A stretch of 23,970 nt of DNA from a virus: the IMG/VR virus record IMGVR_UViG_3300023697_000627, positions 1 to 23,970 of that record; one strand, written 5' to 3'. The notes beneath the pieces were generated by a model. It worked only from the letters and a program-made list of their open reading frames with translations, had not been told where the DNA came from and ran no database searches. A program made the translations under genes and the position numbers. How positions within the stretch are numbered: the stretch's first letter is position 1; the number at the start of each line of letters is the position of its first letter. Shown in pieces: positions 14,133 through 22,656 of the stretch.

Positions 14133-17100
14133 ATGATTGATTTCAATACCGAACCGTATAATGATGACTACGACGAGAACAAGAAGTTCTATCGTATCTT
14201 GTATCGTCCGTCGTTTGCTGTTCAGGCTCGTGAACTTACTCAGATGCAGACCATTCTGCAGAATCAGATTTCTCGACATGGTGATGCCATCTTCAAGCAA
14301 GGTGCAATGGTTATCCCTGGACAGGCAAGCGTAGAGACACTGACACAACCGAACAAAGGTTCTGATTATGTTAAACTGCAACCAATCTATAATGGCGTTG
14401 CAGTTCAAACATTTCTGACTGCTCTGCAAGGTAAAACTATTGTTGGTTCTTCTGGCGTAACAGCACAAGTCTTTAAGATTCAAGATGCTGAAGGTACAGA
14501 TCCAACTACACTGTATGTTCGTTACACTACAACTGGTTCTAACAACACTACTAAAACTTTCTCTGATTCAGAAGTTATCACTACTGAAGATGGCGCGTAC
14601 TCATTCCAAGCAGCTTCTTCTGCTTCTGTAGGTAAAGGTTCTTTAGCTACTATCGCTCGTGGTGTTTACTACATCAACAAACATTTCTGTTTAGTCGAAG
14701 AACAGTCTATCGTTCTAGAGAAATACTCTAACACACCAACATATCGTGTTGGTTTAGTTGTCACTGAGTCACTGGTAACTCCAGAATCAGACGAGACACT
14801 ATTGGATAACGCACAGAACAGCTACAACTATGCTGCTCCAGGTGCTCATCGTTACTATATGGATCTAACATTGACAAAGTTGTCAGTGGATTCTGTAACT
14901 GATACTAACTTCATCGAATTGATTCGTGTTGTTGACGGTAACATTAAAACTATCGTAGAAAAAACAGATTACTCTCTATTGGGTGAGGAGCTTGCTCGTC
15001 GTACAATGGATGAGTCTGGTGATTACACTGTACGCGAGTTTGCATTAGATGTTCGTGAACACCGTAACAACGATCGTGGTGCTTGGCTACAAAACACATC
15101 ATACTTGTATGGTGATATTGTAACCAATGGTGGCTATACTTACGTTGCTAAGAACTCTGGCACATCTGTTACTACTGCTCCAACTCACACTTCTAATACA
15201 GCATATGACGGTCCAGGTTCTACTGGTATTAAATGGGAGTTCACAACAACTCCAGTCTATAATCGTGGTATCTACAAAACAGGTGATGCTGGTAAACTAG
15301 CCATCGGTTTAGAGCCAGGAAAAGCATATGTCAATGGTTGGGAAATCCAGAAAGATTCTACAACTTATCTAGAAGTCAACAAAGCACGTGACTACGCTCA
15401 GGCTTTGGGTAGCATCATCCAACCAGCGGTTGGTAACTATGTACTTGTTACGAACGTAAACAACCTACCTCCAGTTGATACTCTAGCCACAATTTCTTTA
15501 CGTCAGAACATTACAGGCACTTCTGTTGGTACAGCACAAGGTTCTGAAATCGGTACTGCCCGTGTTCGCATTATGGAATGGGATTCTGGCGCAACATACG
15601 GTTCTACTGCTGTCTACAAACTTAGTTTGTTTGACGTTCAAATGAATAGTGGTTATAGCTTTAACCGTGATGTTAAGTCATTCTACTATGCTGGAGCGAG
15701 TGCGTACTTGAGCTTCAGTGCTGATATTAACCCAATCTGGTATCAACTACCAAACTCTTCTGTAACTGCTTCTTCTACAACTGTAACAGGTGTGGGTACT
15801 GCATTCTTGACAGACTTGAAGGTTAATGACTTAATTCTCATCGGTGATAGCAACTACCGTCGCGTTACGGCAATTGCTGATAACGGTTCATTGACTATTG
15901 ATTCTGTTTTGTCTATTGCAACAGGCGTTTCAATTAAGAGAGCCACTACTCAAATTCTCGAAGCTAACAATACTAGCTTGGTATTCCCATTAGCGAACTA
16001 TGCTGTTCGCGCAATGCGTGGTGCTGGTAACTCTGGTGTTAACAACACAACTTATACTTGCTACCAAAAATTCACACAGACTGCTTCTGGTACAACTTTG
16101 TCTCTAAGCACTTCTGGAACTTTTGCTTCTGCGTCTGGAAATACTAACTACATCGTAGTTGATAATAACAACGGCACTTACGGTGGTACTGTTATTAACC
16201 CAGTGTCTATTGTTCCTACTGGTTCTACTTGCGTTATTACATTACCTGCAAACCAATCTGGTCACTCTATGACTGTTATTGCAGCTGTTACACGTAACGG
16301 TTCTGGCTATGAAAAGACTAAGACTCTAACATCAGCTACTGAAACATTTACTACTGCTGCTTTAGCTCAACAGTCTACTGTTTATCTTGACAAGGCAGAC
16401 GTATCTCGTATCATCTCTATCAAGATGGCACCAGCTGTTGCATTCGGTTCTACTCCTACTTCTGCTCAATATACATTGGATATCTCTGATCGTTATGAGT
16501 TTGATAATGGACAGCGCAGCACCCACTATGACTGGGGTCGTTTGAACTTGAAGCCATCTTTTGCTGCTCCTTCAAACCCTATCCAAGTTGTGTACGAATA
16601 CTTCACTCACGGTGTTGGTGATTACTTTGACGTAAACTCTTATAGCAGCATCGACTACAGTGAGATTCCACAGCTACTTCGTGACTCTATCGACTACCGC
16701 CCTCGTGTAGCGGATAAGAGCGCAGGTTCTGCTAAAAACTTCGTTAGCACTAATGCTTCTGTTACTGGTCTACCAAAGCGCGGTGAAAACATTAGCTCAG
16801 ATTACAGCTATTACCTAGCACGTAAAGATAAGATCGCTATCGATAAAAACGGTAAGTTCTTTGACATCGTTGGTGTTCCATCCATTAATCCAGGCGACCC
16901 TGCAGACCCATCTTTGGGTATGGTATTGTATAATATCGAACTACAACCATATACATTCGGTGCTTCTACAGACAACGTTAAAGTTAACAAGATTGAGAAC
17001 AAGCGTTACACAATGCGTGACATTGGTAAACTAGAATCTCGTATCAATAACTTAGAGTACTACACTTCTCTTTCTCTATTAGAACAAGAGACTCAGTCTT

Positions 17101-20100
17101 TGAAGATTACTGATTCTACTGGTATGGATAGAATGAAGAACGGCTTCATTGTAGACAACTTTACTGGTAACAATATCGGTGACGGTTCTTCTAAAGATTA
17201 CTTCTGCTCTATCGATATGGAGAATGGACAACTACGCCCATTCTATACTTCTCATAACGTAAACCTCCTAGAGAAGAATTCTAACTCATCTCAACGTAGT
17301 GCAGCTAACTACCAATTGAACGGTGATATTATTACATTGCCTATCATCGATACACCAGTATTGGTTAAGCAAGAATACGCGTCTCGTTTGGAAAACATTA
17401 ACCCGTTTGCCATCTACACATTCTTGGGTAATGTAAATATTAACCCACCTTCTGATGACTGGTTCGAGACAACTCGCTTACCAGATATCGTTCAGCAAGT
17501 AGAAGGTAACTACAATACTATCAAGCAACTAGCCGAAAAGTCTGGTATTCTTGGTACAGTTTGGGGATCTTGGAACACTGAATGGATTGGTACACCAGTT
17601 TCTAAGGGTGCTGAGACATTAACTAACAACAATGCTTCTAGAGACAAACTTAACTCTATTGCTGGTAACTGGTCTTCTAACGGTGGTTATAACCTTAGAA
17701 GCGTTAAGGTTGAAAACTTCGCTACACCAATTGGTCAATCTCGTACTGGTGTTAAGACTAGCGTTGCTGTTAAGACAGACTATGAGACTGTAGCTGACCG
17801 AGTGGTTTCTTCTGCAGTTATTCCATACATCCGTTCTAGAAACATCTTGATTCAGACTAAGAGCCTGAAGCCTTCTACACGTTTCTATGCTTACTTCGAT
17901 GACATCGATGTTAATGCCTATGTTACTCCATCTACTAAGATGGTTTACACTGCAAACTCTGGCACATTCGATATCACTACAAACGTAGGTGGTTCTGCTT
18001 CTGAAACTAAGCGCCGTATCGGTGGTGATTCTCAGATCTGTTTGAACCGTGGTGATGTTATCACAAACAGCGCTGGAACAGCTTCTGCCGTAGTTGTTGG
18101 TAAGTATGTCGACCCAGTAACTGGTGTTCTATCATTAGACCTACAGAACGTTATCGGTACATTCTCTGCAACTCAGACATTTACTGGTTCTGTTTCTGGT
18201 GCTTCTGGTACAGTAGTTTCTATCTCTACTCCAACAACACTGACTACAAACGCTAGCGGTGAATTGTCGTTCATCTTCAACATCCCAGAAACAGACGCGA
18301 TTCGTTTCCGTACTGGTGCTCGTGAGTTAAAACTTATCGACACATCTACATCTACAGGACAATGGTCTTCTCGTGGACGTGGTATCTATCGTGCTGAAGG
18401 TATCTTGGATACTAAACAAGCTAACGTCAACGCTGTTCGTAATGCGGAGATCGTTAAAGAGATGGTTGGTCCAAATGATGATCCAGCTGCTCGTCAAACA
18501 ATTTACCAGACTAGCCAGAAAGTTCTTTCTGACACTGGTTGGTATGACCCTCTAGCGCAGTCATTCTTGGTTCAACAAAAAGGTGGCGCGTTCTTGACTG
18601 GCATCGACGTGTTCTTTGCAACTAAAGACGCAGCAATCCCAGTTAGCCTAGAAATCCGTGAGATGGTTAATGGTACACCTGGAAAGAACGTGCTAGCATT
18701 TAGCCATACTGTTCTAAACCCAAGTCAAGTTAATCTGTCTTCTACTCTAGTGACTTTGGATGGTACAGACTACCCAACATACGATACTCCTACTCGTTTC
18801 ACTTTCACAACACCTGTGTATGTAGAAAACAACGTAGAGTACTGTTTCGTTCTTCAGTCTGATTCAAACAACTACAAAGTATGGATCTCTAACATGGGCG
18901 ATACAATTCCAGGAACTTCTGGAAGAACTATCTCTTCACAGCCATATGCTGGTGTATTGTTCAAGTCTCAGAACGCATCTACTTGGACTCCAGATCAGAA
19001 CCAAGATATGAAGTTTACAATCTACCGCGCTCAGTTTGATACTAGCGTTGTCGGTAGCGTAGACTTCGTTAACGACGTAATCCCAAAGGATACTTTAGAC
19101 ACAGATCCAGTCCAGACAGTTTCTGGAACTAATACAGTTCGCGTATGGCACTATGACCATGGTATGTATGTTGGTTCTAGAGTAACTATCTCTGGTATTA
19201 CTGCTGATGTTAACGGTATTCCTGCTTCTGAACTTAACGGTGACCATGTTATCGTTACTGCAGACTCTGACTGCTATACTTTCTCTGCTACGACTAATGC
19301 TACATCTAGCGGTTATAGTGGTGGTACTGCAGTTAAGGCTACAAGAAACATCACATATGATTTGATTAACCCTTCTCTGCAGATGCAAACTTTCTCTGAT
19401 ACTAAGTGTAGCTTTAACATTAAGACTACATCTGGAAAATCAGTTGATGGTGGTCAAACTCCTTATATTGCTGATACTACTGTATCTCCTTGCTTAGTTA
19501 AGGAAGATACTTACTTCTATACTCCACGTGTTATCGCTTCTGAGATTAACGAAGTCAACTCTGCTCTTGGTGGCGCTAAGTCAGTCACATTTACTGCTCT
19601 TATCTCTACAACTAACGATGCAGTTTCTCCAGTGATTGATACTGCTCGCGCGAGTTTAGTTGCTATCTCTAACTCTATCAATTCTCCTACTGAGGCTAAT
19701 ACCAACGTAGCTGCTTTGGACACTAAGACAATCTTCACTGGTTCTACTGGTGCTTATGCGTTCACTGCTACTGGCTTTACATCTACAAACTCTACAGTTC
19801 GTGGTTTGATGGCAAGTATCGGTATCGGACGCTATGTAACTCTTGCTGGTTCTTCTAACTCTGGTAACAATGGTACATACCTAGTTACTAACTTTAGTGA
19901 TAACGGTACTACTGCAACTATCACTCTTGGTGGTTTCACTGGTACAGTTGAATCTGTTACTACTTCTGGTGTTAGCGTTGCTCTACGCGAATTGTTCTTT
20001 GACGAGATCGCTCCATCTGGTAGCTCAACTACAAGCAAGTATGTAACTACTCCAGTTAAGTTTAACTTTAGCTCTACATATATGAGAATCAAGTTCGCTG

Positions 20101-20369
20101 CTAATATCCCTAACGAAGCTGATATTAAGGTTTACTACAAGACTTCTCTGGGTGATAGCGCACAACTGGCTTCTACTAAATATACTCTGATCACACCAGA
20201 TTCTACAATCACTAAGGTAGAAAACGGTAACGATGCATTCTATGATGCAGACTACTCTTTAAGTGGTATGACACCATTTGATGGTATTGTAATTAAGATC
20301 GTTATGCAGTCTACAAATAGCTGTGCAGTTCCAGTAATTAGAGACTTGAGAATTATTGCCTGCCCATAA
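14133..20369 (+). CDS. Very large DUF4815-type virion structural protein, 2078 aa
   Basis: The N-terminal region matches the phage structural family I know as DUF4815: FYRILYRPSFAVQARELTQM, ISRHGDAIFKQGAMVIPG, ARGVYYINKHFCLVEEQSIV, then GKLAIGLEPGKAYVNGWEI at about 387-405. A Trp/Tyr/PTH module interrupts it at about 318-370. Later modules include GVGTAFLTDLKVNDLILIG (about 555-575), a helical LESRINNLEYYTSLSLLEQE segment, a QSFLVQQKGGAFLTGIDVFF domain, an element VWHYDHGMYVGSRVTISG...ELNGDH, and an IKVYYKTSL...IRDLRIIACP end. The family is common after gp8 in environmental T4-like phages, where T4 has gp9-gp10. It may form the wedge pin or a short-fibre-like arm. Lack of signal peptide or membrane segments fits a virion part. 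The stop overlaps the next start. Confidence 0.85.
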   Translation: MIDFNTEPYNDDYDENKKFYRILYRPSFAVQARELTQMQTILQNQISRHGDAIFKQGAMVIPGQASVETLTQPNKGSDYVKLQPIYNGVAVQTFLTALQGKTIVGSSGVTAQVFKIQDAEGTDPTTLYVRYTTTGSNNTTKTFSDSEVITTEDGAYSFQAASSASVGKGSLATIARGVYYINKHFCLVEEQSIVLEKYSNTPTYRVGLVVTESLVTPESDETLLDNAQNSYNYAAPGAHRYYMDLTLTKLSVDSVTDTNFIELIRVVDGNIKTIVEKTDYSLLGEELARRTMDESGDYTVREFALDVREHRNNDRGAWLQNTSYLYGDIVTNGGYTYVAKNSGTSVTTAPTHTSNTAYDGPGSTGIKWEFTTTPVYNRGIYKTGDAGKLAIGLEPGKAYVNGWEIQKDSTTYLEVNKARDYAQALGSIIQPAVGNYVLVTNVNNLPPVDTLATISLRQNITGTSVGTAQGSEIGTARVRIMEWDSGATYGSTAVYKLSLFDVQMNSGYSFNRDVKSFYYAGASAYLSFSADINPIWYQLPNSSVTASSTTVTGVGTAFLTDLKVNDLILIGDSNYRRVTAIADNGSLTIDSVLSIATGVSIKRATTQILEANNTSLVFPLANYAVRAMRGAGNSGVNNTTYTCYQKFTQTASGTTLSLSTSGTFASASGNTNYIVVDNNNGTYGGTVINPVSIVPTGSTCVITLPANQSGHSMTVIAAVTRNGSGYEKTKTLTSATETFTTAALAQQSTVYLDKADVSRIISIKMAPAVAFGSTPTSAQYTLDISDRYEFDNGQRSTHYDWGRLNLKPSFAAPSNPIQVVYEYFTHGVGDYFDVNSYSSIDYSEIPQLLRDSIDYRPRVADKSAGSAKNFVSTNASVTGLPKRGENISSDYSYYLARKDKIAIDKNGKFFDIVGVPSINPGDPADPSLGMVLYNIELQPYTFGASTDNVKVNKIENKRYTMRDIGKLESRINNLEYYTSLSLLEQETQSLKITDSTGMDRMKNGFIVDNFTGNNIGDGSSKDYFCSIDMENGQLRPFYTSHNVNLLEKNSNSSQRSAANYQLNGDIITLPIIDTPVLVKQEYASRLENINPFAIYTFLGNVNINPPSDDWFETTRLPDIVQQVEGNYNTIKQLAEKSGILGTVWGSWNTEWIGTPVSKGAETLTNNNASRDKLNSIAGNWSSNGGYNLRSVKVENFATPIGQSRTGVKTSVAVKTDYETVADRVVSSAVIPYIRSRNILIQTKSLKPSTRFYAYFDDIDVNAYVTPSTKMVYTANSGTFDITTNVGGSASETKRRIGGDSQICLNRGDVITNSAGTASAVVVGKYVDPVTGVLSLDLQNVIGTFSATQTFTGSVSGASGTVVSISTPTTLTTNASGELSFIFNIPETDAIRFRTGARELKLIDTSTSTGQWSSRGRGIYRAEGILDTKQANVNAVRNAEIVKEMVGPNDDPAARQTIYQTSQKVLSDTGWYDPLAQSFLVQQKGGAFLTGIDVFFATKDAAIPVSLEIREMVNGTPGKNVLAFSHTVLNPSQVNLSSTLVTLDGTDYPTYDTPTRFTFTTPVYVENNVEYCFVLQSDSNNYKVWISNMGDTIPGTSGRTISSQPYAGVLFKSQNASTWTPDQNQDMKFTIYRAQFDTSVVGSVDFVNDVIPKDTLDTDPVQTVSGTNTVRVWHYDHGMYVGSRVTISGITADVNGIPASELNGDHVIVTADSDCYTFSATTNATSSGYSGGTAVKATRNITYDLINPSLQMQTFSDTKCSFNIKTTSGKSVDGGQTPYIADTTVSPCLVKEDTYFYTPRVIASEINEVNSALGGAKSVTFTALISTTNDAVSPVIDTARASLVAISNSINSPTEANTNVAALDTKTIFTGSTGAYAFTATGFTSTNSTVRGLMASIGIGRYVTLAGSSNSGNNGTYLVTNFSDNGTTATITLGGFTGTVESVTTSGVSVALRELFFDEIAPSGSSTTSKYVTTPVKFNFSSTYMRIKFAANIPNEADIKVYYKTSLGDSAQLASTKYTLITPDSTITKVENGNDAFYDADYSLSGMTPFDGIVIKIVMQSTNSCAVPVIRDLRIIACP
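15084..15242 (+). other. Trp/Tyr/PTH module inserted in the DUF4815 protein
   Basis: Encodes residues about 318-370: Trp-Leu-Gln-Asn-Thr-Ser-Tyr-Leu-Tyr-Gly-Asp-Ile-Val, then Gly-Gly-Tyr-Thr-Tyr-Val-Ala, NSGTSVTTAPTHTSN and a closing Lys-Trp-Glu-Phe. This is the most CBM5/12-like of the three copies in the window. It splits a segment (FALDVREH ... NRGIYKTGDAGKLAIG) that is continuous in family members as I remember them. Confidence 0.6.
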
Positions 20370-20602
20370 TGGACTACTTAAAGGTACTTGGTAATGATGG
20401 CTTAGTTAGAGATACAACTAACGGAGCCATTATAAATACTAGCAGAACAGAATATGAAGAATATATGACCCGACGCCAAAAGGCTGAGGATCGTGAGAAT
20501 TTAATCATACAGAACTCACAAGAGATAACAAATTTGAAGACTGAGATGCAAGATATTAAATCAATGCTTCAACAGCTTTTAGATAAAAAAATAAAAGAAT
20601 GA
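20369..20602 (+). CDS. Small coiled-coil protein, 77 aa
   Basis: The ATG overlaps the stop of the large structural gene by one base. The N-terminal 25 residues (YLKVLGNDGLVRDTTNGAII) form a short module ending in an Asn-Thr, followed from about residue 28 by a charged helix. Heptad-spaced Ile, Leu and Met through ITNLKTEMQDIKSMLQQLLD predict a coiled coil of about 35 residues. Small proteins of this design, with a short N-terminal hook and C-terminal coiled coil, sit beside fibre genes in related phages without a known function. A role in linking or trimerising a fibre is inference. No ribosome binding site is needed if translation is coupled. Confidence 0.7.
   Translation: MDYLKVLGNDGLVRDTTNGAIINTSRTEYEEYMTRRQKAEDRENLIIQNSQEITNLKTEMQDIKSMLQQLLDKKIKE
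20431..20438 (+). promoter_or_regulatory. Exact TATAAATA late-promoter-like box inside the coiled-coil gene
   Basis: The eight bases equal the T4 late promoter consensus and lie 184 bases upstream of the tail fibre ATG. It is the only exact match I noticed by eye on the + strand. One or more matches are expected by chance in a window of this composition, and the bases also encode part of an Ile-Ile-Asn-Thr segment, so confidence is low. Confidence 0.25.
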
Positions 20603-20621
20603 ACCAAAAGGAAATCCTTAA

Positions 20622-21899
20622 ATGGCAACAATTACATTAAGAGCGACTAAAGGTAGTCCACTTACCAACACGGAAGTCGACAATAACTTTAGTAGCCTCA
20701 ATACAGACATTGGTACTCGTCTATTAGCAACTAGCTATACTGCTGCCGATGTTCTGAGTAAATTGCTAACTGTAGATGGCACTGGATCTGGTCTAGACGC
20801 TGACGTCTTAGACGGTCTAAATACCTCTTCTGGTATGCCCGTTGCAGTAGATAAAAGTTCTGTAGTCACACGTGACTCTACAGGTAACTTCTCTGGTGCT
20901 ACAATCACAGCTACTAACTTCTCTGGTAAGTTTTCTGGTGAAGCTGCTATTACTAGCGGCGCAATTAGCTCTCTTACTACAGCACTGTCTATCCCTAACG
21001 GTGGTACTGGCGCTACAACTGCTGCTGGAGCAAGAACTTCTCTGGGGCTAGCTATTGGTACAGACGTTCAAGCATACGATGCTGACCTAGCTGCACTGGC
21101 TGGTGTTACATCTGCTGCAGATAAAATTCCATACTTTACTGCAGCTTCTACTGCTTCTGTTACAGACTTCACTGCTACTGGTCGAACTATTGTTGGTTCT
21201 TCTACTATGGCGGTTGCTCGTACGAACTTAGGTTTGGCCATCGGTACAGACGTTCAAGCATATGATGCAGACTTGGTTGCCGTAGCTGGTTTAACAACAA
21301 CTGGTATTATCGTTCGTACTGGTGCTGGTACTGCATCTACTCGTACTTTAGTTGCTGGTACTGATATTCAAATCACAAATGCTGACGGCGTTTCTGGTGA
21401 TATTACTATCAATACTGATGCTCGTCCAGTAGCTGGTACTGGCGTTACAGTTGTCGGTAAGACAGTTTCTATCGGACAAGCAGTTGCTACAACTTCTAAC
21501 GTACAATTTAACTCACTAGGTGTCGGTACTGCTGGTTCTGGTACTGCTGGTGAAATTCGCGCAACTAACCAGATCGTTGCATATTATTCTTCAGATAAAA
21601 ATCTAAAGGAAAATATCACTGATATTCCAGACGCACTTTCTAAAGTAAATCATATCGGTGGTAAGTTGTATGATTGGACTGATGAATATATCTCCGCCCA
21701 TGGTGGTGAAGATGGTTATTTTGTTCAGAAAGCAGACTTTGGTGTAGTCGCCCAAGACGTAGAAGAAGTATTCCCTATTGCTGTTCGTCATCGTGAAGAT
21801 GGTACTCTAGCAGTAGATTATCAGAAGCTGTGCGCTCTAGCATTCGCAGCGATTAAAGAACTAAATAAAGAAGTAGAACTTCTAAAGAATAAGGGGTAA
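20622..21899 (+). CDS. Tail fibre protein with C-terminal S74 self-cleaving chaperone
   Basis: This is a 425-residue fibre. The ATG has AAGGA at 20608-20612, nine bases upstream. The N-terminus TLRATKGSPLTNTEVDNNFS is a motif shared by many phage fibre proteins, probably for attachment. The middle is Thr/Ala/Gly-rich with an IPNGGTGATTAAGARTSLGL element and two copies of IGTDVQAYDADL followed by Ala-rich residues, a very widespread fibre repeat. The C-terminal 102 residues are the intramolecular chaperone of the Peptidase_S74 family, with Ser324 in SSDKNLKENI and Lys329 five residues on as the expected dyad, then FGVVAQDVEEVFP and DYQKLCALAFAAIKEL. In this family the chaperone trimerises the fibre and cuts itself off before the Ser. 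The fibre is a likely receptor-binding part. Confidence 0.9.
   Translation: MATITLRATKGSPLTNTEVDNNFSSLNTDIGTRLLATSYTAADVLSKLLTVDGTGSGLDADVLDGLNTSSGMPVAVDKSSVVTRDSTGNFSGATITATNFSGKFSGEAAITSGAISSLTTALSIPNGGTGATTAAGARTSLGLAIGTDVQAYDADLAALAGVTSAADKIPYFTAASTASVTDFTATGRTIVGSSTMAVARTNLGLAIGTDVQAYDADLVAVAGLTTTGIIVRTGAGTASTRTLVAGTDIQITNADGVSGDITINTDARPVAGTGVTVVGKTVSIGQAVATTSNVQFNSLGVGTAGSGTAGEIRATNQIVAYYSSDKNLKENITDIPDALSKVNHIGGKLYDWTDEYISAHGGEDGYFVQKADFGVVAQDVEEVFPIAVRHREDGTLAVDYQKLCALAFAAIKELNKEVELLKNKG
21057..21262 (+). repeat. Two 62-codon repeats in the tail fibre
   Basis: The 20 bases GGTACAGACGTTCAAGCATA occur at 21057-21076 and again at 21243-21262, 186 bases apart and in frame. The surrounding residues repeat as a Leu-Gly-Leu-Ala-Ile-Gly-Thr-Asp-Val-Gln-Ala-Tyr-Asp-Ala-Asp-Leu unit. 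Such direct repeats could recombine and change fibre length. Confidence 0.85.
21591..21896 (+). other. S74 chaperone domain of the fibre
   Basis: Codes for residues 324-425. The first codon is the candidate catalytic Ser of the self-cleavage site, so the mature fibre would end at residue 323. The domain closes with a helical, Lys/Glu-rich tail (KELNKEVELLKNKG) expected to form a short coiled coil in the trimer. Confidence 0.8.
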
Positions 21900-21905
21900 T
21901 AACTC

Positions 21906-22235
21906 ATGGCAGTTACATTAGGAAACGGTAACATCACTTTTGGTGATGGTACAGTACAATCAACAAGACCAACGTTACTTGGTGGATCTCAAGCTACTGG
22001 ATATCTTGGCCAAAACATAAGAGGCACAGTAAACTATAGTGCTTCTGAAGTTACATATGCTGTGCCAACAAGTTGGATTGGTCCTACTCTTAACTTCGGT
22101 TTAAGTCCATCAACTATGGTACTGGGTGGATTTGGTTGGTATCGTTCTGCCAACGTAGATACTACTGGTGATAGTACGGTTGACGCTGGTACTATTCAAG
22201 TTCGTGTTTACTATAGAACAATCGGTTCAGCTTAA
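21906..22235 (+). CDS. Small fibre-like structural protein, 109 aa
   Basis: The gene starts six bases after the fibre stop; GGGG at 21893-21896 inside the end of the fibre gene can serve as ribosome binding site. The N-terminus reads GNGNITFGDGTVQSTRPTLL, and the ITFGDGTxQST motif is common in phage tail fibre proteins. The rest is Gly/Thr/Ser-rich with aromatic strands (FGLSPSTMVLGGFGWYR) and ends in IQVRVYYRTIG, a beta strand. It has no chaperone of its own and no membrane segment. It may be a fibre tip, an adhesin or a decoration protein. The motif supports only a fibre-like assignment, and I do not recognise the exact family. Confidence 0.65.
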   Translation: MAVTLGNGNITFGDGTVQSTRPTLLGGSQATGYLGQNIRGTVNYSASEVTYAVPTSWIGPTLNFGLSPSTMVLGGFGWYRSANVDTTGDSTVDAGTIQVRVYYRTIGSA

Positions 22236-22248
22236 GGAGATAAATAAA

Positions 22249-22656
22249 ATGTATTTTTTGATTAACGATTCAGATAACAGCGTTAATGCTTGGTCTAATG
22301 AACCAATACCATCTTTTATGAATCACACTGGAACTACAGCTATTGAAAAATCAGTAGATCAGTTTCCAGATGATACAGATTGGCATGATTTATTTTATGA
22401 TCCATCTACAGACACAATGATTCCAAATAAGTTGGGTCTAATTAAAATGGAAACAAAAGAAGTTATTGAATATATCGAACAACAGAAACAAATTCAACAG
22501 GCTATAACTCAAGCTGAAACAAAGAAATATCAAGATCTTGTTACACATTTAGCTTCATTATTTCCAAATGACCCTAAGATTAAAGAAATTCTTTCTGATG
22601 GTGTTGTTACACAAGATGAGTTACAACAAATTGAGAATATGCTTAACGCTAAGTAA
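22249..22656 (+). CDS. Uncharacterised 135-aa protein after the fibre genes
   Basis: I chose the ATG at 22249 because AAGGAG at 22234-22239 lies nine bases before it. A longer reading from 22168 would overlap the preceding gene by 68 bases and has no such site. The product begins MYFLINDSDNSVNAWSNEPI and continues with an acidic, aromatic N-terminal half (DTDWHDLFYDPSTDTM). This is followed from about residue 70 by a long charged helix rich in Gln, Glu and Lys (EYIEQQKQIQQAITQAETKK), likely coiled coil. Position downstream of fibres suggests a fibre assembly or attachment protein, but I do not recognise it. Its stop overlaps the next ATG by one base. The base composition from here on is more AT-rich than in the structural genes. 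Confidence 0.6.
   Translation: MYFLINDSDNSVNAWSNEPIPSFMNHTGTTAIEKSVDQFPDDTDWHDLFYDPSTDTMIPNKLGLIKMETKEVIEYIEQQKQIQQAITQAETKKYQDLVTHLASLFPNDPKIKEILSDGVVTQDELQQIENMLNAK

Noticed and set aside
14115-14483. 122-codon - strand open frame over the start of the 2078-aa gene
   Set aside because: It mirrors a strongly conserved coding region on the + strand and has no motif of its own.
20607-20618. AAGGAAATCCTT dyad before the fibre gene as a terminator
   Set aside because: The loop would be two bases and no T run follows. The AAGGA is explained as the ribosome binding site.
22239-22246. GATAAATA as a late promoter
   Set aside because: It is only two bases before the ATG and merges with the ribosome binding site. 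A transcript from it would lack the start codon.
22168-22248. Upstream extension of the 135-aa gene
   Set aside because: The added 27 residues overlap the preceding fibre-like gene, and the good AAGGAG site supports the start at 22249.
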